NCBI GenBank assembly: GCA_026225435.1
Contig: JAMFST010001196.1
Location: 1 to 6,852, forward strand
Source: Labilithrix luteola
GTDB taxonomy: Bacteria > Myxococcota_A > Polyangia > Polyangiales > Polyangiaceae
Direction of reading: 5' to 3'
Length of the DNA stretch: 6,852 bases
Part shown: positions 5,596 through 6,852 of the stretch, one piece after another
Numbering within the stretch: the stretch's first letter is position 1
Layout: each line of letters opens with the position of its first letter
Position numbers and translations under genes: made by a program
Notes under the pieces: model-generated
What the model was told of the DNA's origin: nothing
Database searches by the model: none
Seen by the model: only the letters and a program-made list of their open reading frames with translations

Positions 5596-6600
5596 TCAAC
5601 GCAGCTTGAGGAACATCGCCTCGATGACCAGCTGCGGGGAGCCGTTGGCGTCGAGCTGGCGCATGGCGTCCTGGGTCAGACGGTACCGGTTCACCGCTCG
5701 CTCGGCCGCCGGACCGGCCTGACCCGCGGCGGCGCGCGCTTCGAGCGCGAAGGACGCAGCGAGCGCCTCCAGCCGCGGCCAGAGCTCCGCCTTGTTCTTC
5801 TTCCCCTCCTCGGCCAGCTCGAAGCCGCCCGAGGCGTCCGCCCCCGTCAGCGCCGCGCGCGCCCGCTCGACGAACTTGCGATCGAGCTCCGCCCCCTCGT
5901 CGGTGCCGGCCCGGGCGAGCGCCGTCTTCATGCTCCCGCCGGCGAGCTCGGTGGTCTCCGCCGCCATCGCCGGGTCGACCCCGCGCGCCACCAGCAGCTC
6001 GGTCACCACCGCCGGTCCGAGCGCGCCGAAGCGCACCCGCTGCGTGCGCGAGCGGATGGTCGCCAGCAAGCTGTCGGCCTGCGCGCTCAGGAGGATGAAG
6101 TGCGTCCGCTGCCCTGGCTCCTCCAGCGTCTTGAGCAGCGCGTTGGCCGCGCTCACGCTCAGCTCCTCCGCCCGCCGCAGCACGAACACCTTCGCCTTCC
6201 CCTCGTGGGGAGAGAAGGCGGCGCGCGCCAGCACCAGCGTGCGCACCTGGTCGATCGACAGGTCCTGTGTCTCCGGGGTGCGCCGCCCGATCATCCCCGG
6301 CTCGTAGAGCCCGCGCTCGAGCAGCACGAGATCGGGGTGCAGCGAGCGCGCGCCGGTCTCGCCAGCCTGCCCGCGCGTCACCCGCTCGCAGGCGCTGCAC
6401 ACCCCGCAGGCGTGATCGCTATCCTCCGCCCGCCGCTCGCAGAGCAGTGCCTGCGCCAGGCCGATGGCCGCCAGCTCCTTGCCAACGCCGTCCGGCCCGT
6501 CGAACAGGTAGGCGTGATGCACCTTCCCGACGGCGAGCGCGCGGCGCAAGGTGCCCACCGCCGTCTCCTGCCCCCGCACCGTCCCGAGCAGCTCGGTCAT
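5596..6600 (-). CDS. holB: DNA polymerase III delta' subunit
   Basis: Delta' is the stator of the clamp loader that places the beta sliding clamp on primed DNA. The 334-residue product has the AAA+ clamp-loader layout: GQETAVGTLRRAL and HHAYLFDGPDGVGKE (P-loop 35-42), a four-cysteine zinc module (C54, C65, C68, C71 in HACGVCSAC), SIDQVRTL, KVFVLRRAEELSVSAANALL, the LKTLEEP motif (157-162), and IRSRTQRVRF in sensor 1 / arginine-finger position. The usual Ser/Thr after the P-loop lysine is Glu42, and the SRC finger is SRT (184-186). Delta' subunits often do not bind ATP, so the first fits the family; the Arg of SRC is kept. The C-terminal domain lies after residue about 215. The ATG at 6600 gives the standard N-terminus. 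It follows the Fis-tail gene by 45 bases, with a hairpin abutting the ATG and no visible ribosome-binding site. No tmk, a common neighbour elsewhere, is next to it. Confidence 0.95.
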   Translation of the reverse strand: MTELLGTVRGQETAVGTLRRALAVGKVHHAYLFDGPDGVGKELAAIGLAQALLCERRAEDSDHACGVCSACERVTRGQAGETGARSLHPDLVLLERGLYEPGMIGRRTPETQDLSIDQVRTLVLARAAFSPHEGKAKVFVLRRAEELSVSAANALLKTLEEPGQRTHFILLSAQADSLLATIRSRTQRVRFGALGPAVVTELLVARGVDPAMAAETTELAGGSMKTALARAGTDEGAELDRKFVERARAALTGADASGGFELAEEGKKNKAELWPRLEALAASFALEARAAAGQAGPAAERAVNRYRLTQDAMRQLDANGSPQLVIEAMFLKLR

Positions 6601-6628
6601 GAGCGCGGGAGATAGAGCCCCCGCGCTC
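6601..6628 (-). repeat. Perfect 9-bp inverted repeat directly before the holB start codon
   Basis: GAGCGCGGG at 6601-6609 and CCCGCGCTC at 6620-6628 are exact reverse complements around a 10-base loop. On the holB mRNA the stem ends on the base before the AUG, covering the place where a ribosome-binding site would be; none is visible outside it. There is no T-run after the stem in either direction, so I do not call it an intrinsic terminator. It could modulate holB translation or be a protein-binding palindrome. Confidence 0.55.
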
Positions 6629-6645
6629 CCGCCGCCACAAGAACG

Positions 6646-6852
6646 TCAGTCGTCTTCGGCTTCGAGGCGCGCGAGCTCGGCTTCCACCGCCCCGTCGCCA
6701 CCGCCCGACGCCGCCGCGCGCTCGCGGGCGAACATGCGGTTCAAGGTGCGCCGGTCGATCCCGAGGACCTCCGCCGCGCGCGTCTTGTTGTTCCCGGTGC
6801 GCCCGAGCACGCGGTCGATGTAGCGCCGCTCGAGGGTCGCCAGGCTGGGCCA
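6646..6852 (-). CDS. C-terminal end of a sigma-54 activator-type protein (Fis-family HTH), partial
   Basis: The last 68 codons of a minus-strand gene enter from the right edge. They begin PSLATLERRYIDRVL, the helix that joins the AAA+ core to the DNA-binding domain in NtrC-type activators, then a Fis-type helix-turn-helix (NNKTRAAEVLGIDRRTLNR, residues 21-39). The protein ends with a Gly-rich linker and a short acidic tail (LARLEAEDD). The AAA+ and sensor domains, if present, lie outside the window, so it may be a response regulator, a FHA- or GAF-type activator, or a stand-alone Fis-like protein. The core 'GNNKTRAAEVLGIDRRTL' is typical of enhancer-binding proteins, which recruit RNA polymerase with sigma-54. 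It lies 45 bases upstream of holB on the same strand and may be cotranscribed with it. Confidence 0.85.
   Translation of the reverse strand, partial: WPSLATLERRYIDRVLGRTGNNKTRAAEVLGIDRRTLNRMFARERAAASGGGDGAVEAELARLEAEDD

Noticed and set aside
5240..6615. Long frames overlapping holB on both strands
   Set aside because: Compositionally biased translations with no motif; holB is complete in its own frame.

Overview
The window is GC-rich, densely coding bacterial chromosome with strongly G/C-biased third codon positions and almost no intergenic space. The gene mix suggests a Myxococcota / former Deltaproteobacteria-type organism: a sigma-54 activator-type Fis HTH tail, a LolB-like lipoprotein with a lipobox, a bacterial Rsm22-family protein, and a delta' subunit with a 'GVGKE' P-loop. 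This assignment is an inference from composition and gene content; there is no rRNA or other decisive marker.

Layout, left to right. (1) The minus-strand 5' part of a VOC/glyoxalase-like gene runs off the left edge (1-240). It is divergent, by 28 bp, from (2) a plus-strand DHH-DHHA1 phosphoesterase (269-1258). (3) Convergent with it is a two-gene minus-strand operon: a Nudix hydrolase fused in frame to a C-terminal zinc ribbon (2159-2833), followed with a 4-nt stop/start overlap by a LolB-like lipoprotein (1278-2162). (4) Divergent from the Nudix gene by 27 bp is a plus-strand cluster of Rsm22-family methyltransferase-like protein (2861-4204), thiamine-phosphate synthase ThiE (about 4240-4902), and an unrecognised membrane-anchored protein (4902-5570) that overlaps thiE by one base. 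(5) Convergent with that cluster are minus-strand holB (DNA polymerase III delta', 5596-6600) and, upstream of it, the 3' end of a gene with a Fis-type DNA-binding C-terminus (6646-6852, entering from the right edge).

The genes are mostly housekeeping: nucleotide clean-up (Nudix, DHH), envelope lipoprotein biology, small-subunit ribosome maturation, thiamine synthesis and clamp loading. All gaps are 19-45 bp; no stretch over 300 bases lacks a gene. Two perfect inverted repeats occupy gaps: a 7-bp stem over the two facing stop codons at 1257-1278, and a 9-bp stem ending one base-step before the holB start codon (6601-6628). I see no mobile element, CRISPR array, tRNA or rRNA, and no clear new defence or biosynthetic system. 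The points most worth a second look are the Nudix-zinc ribbon fusion, the four putative Fe-S cysteines of the Rsm22 protein in a thiE operon with an unknown anchored partner, and the hairpin pressed against the holB start.
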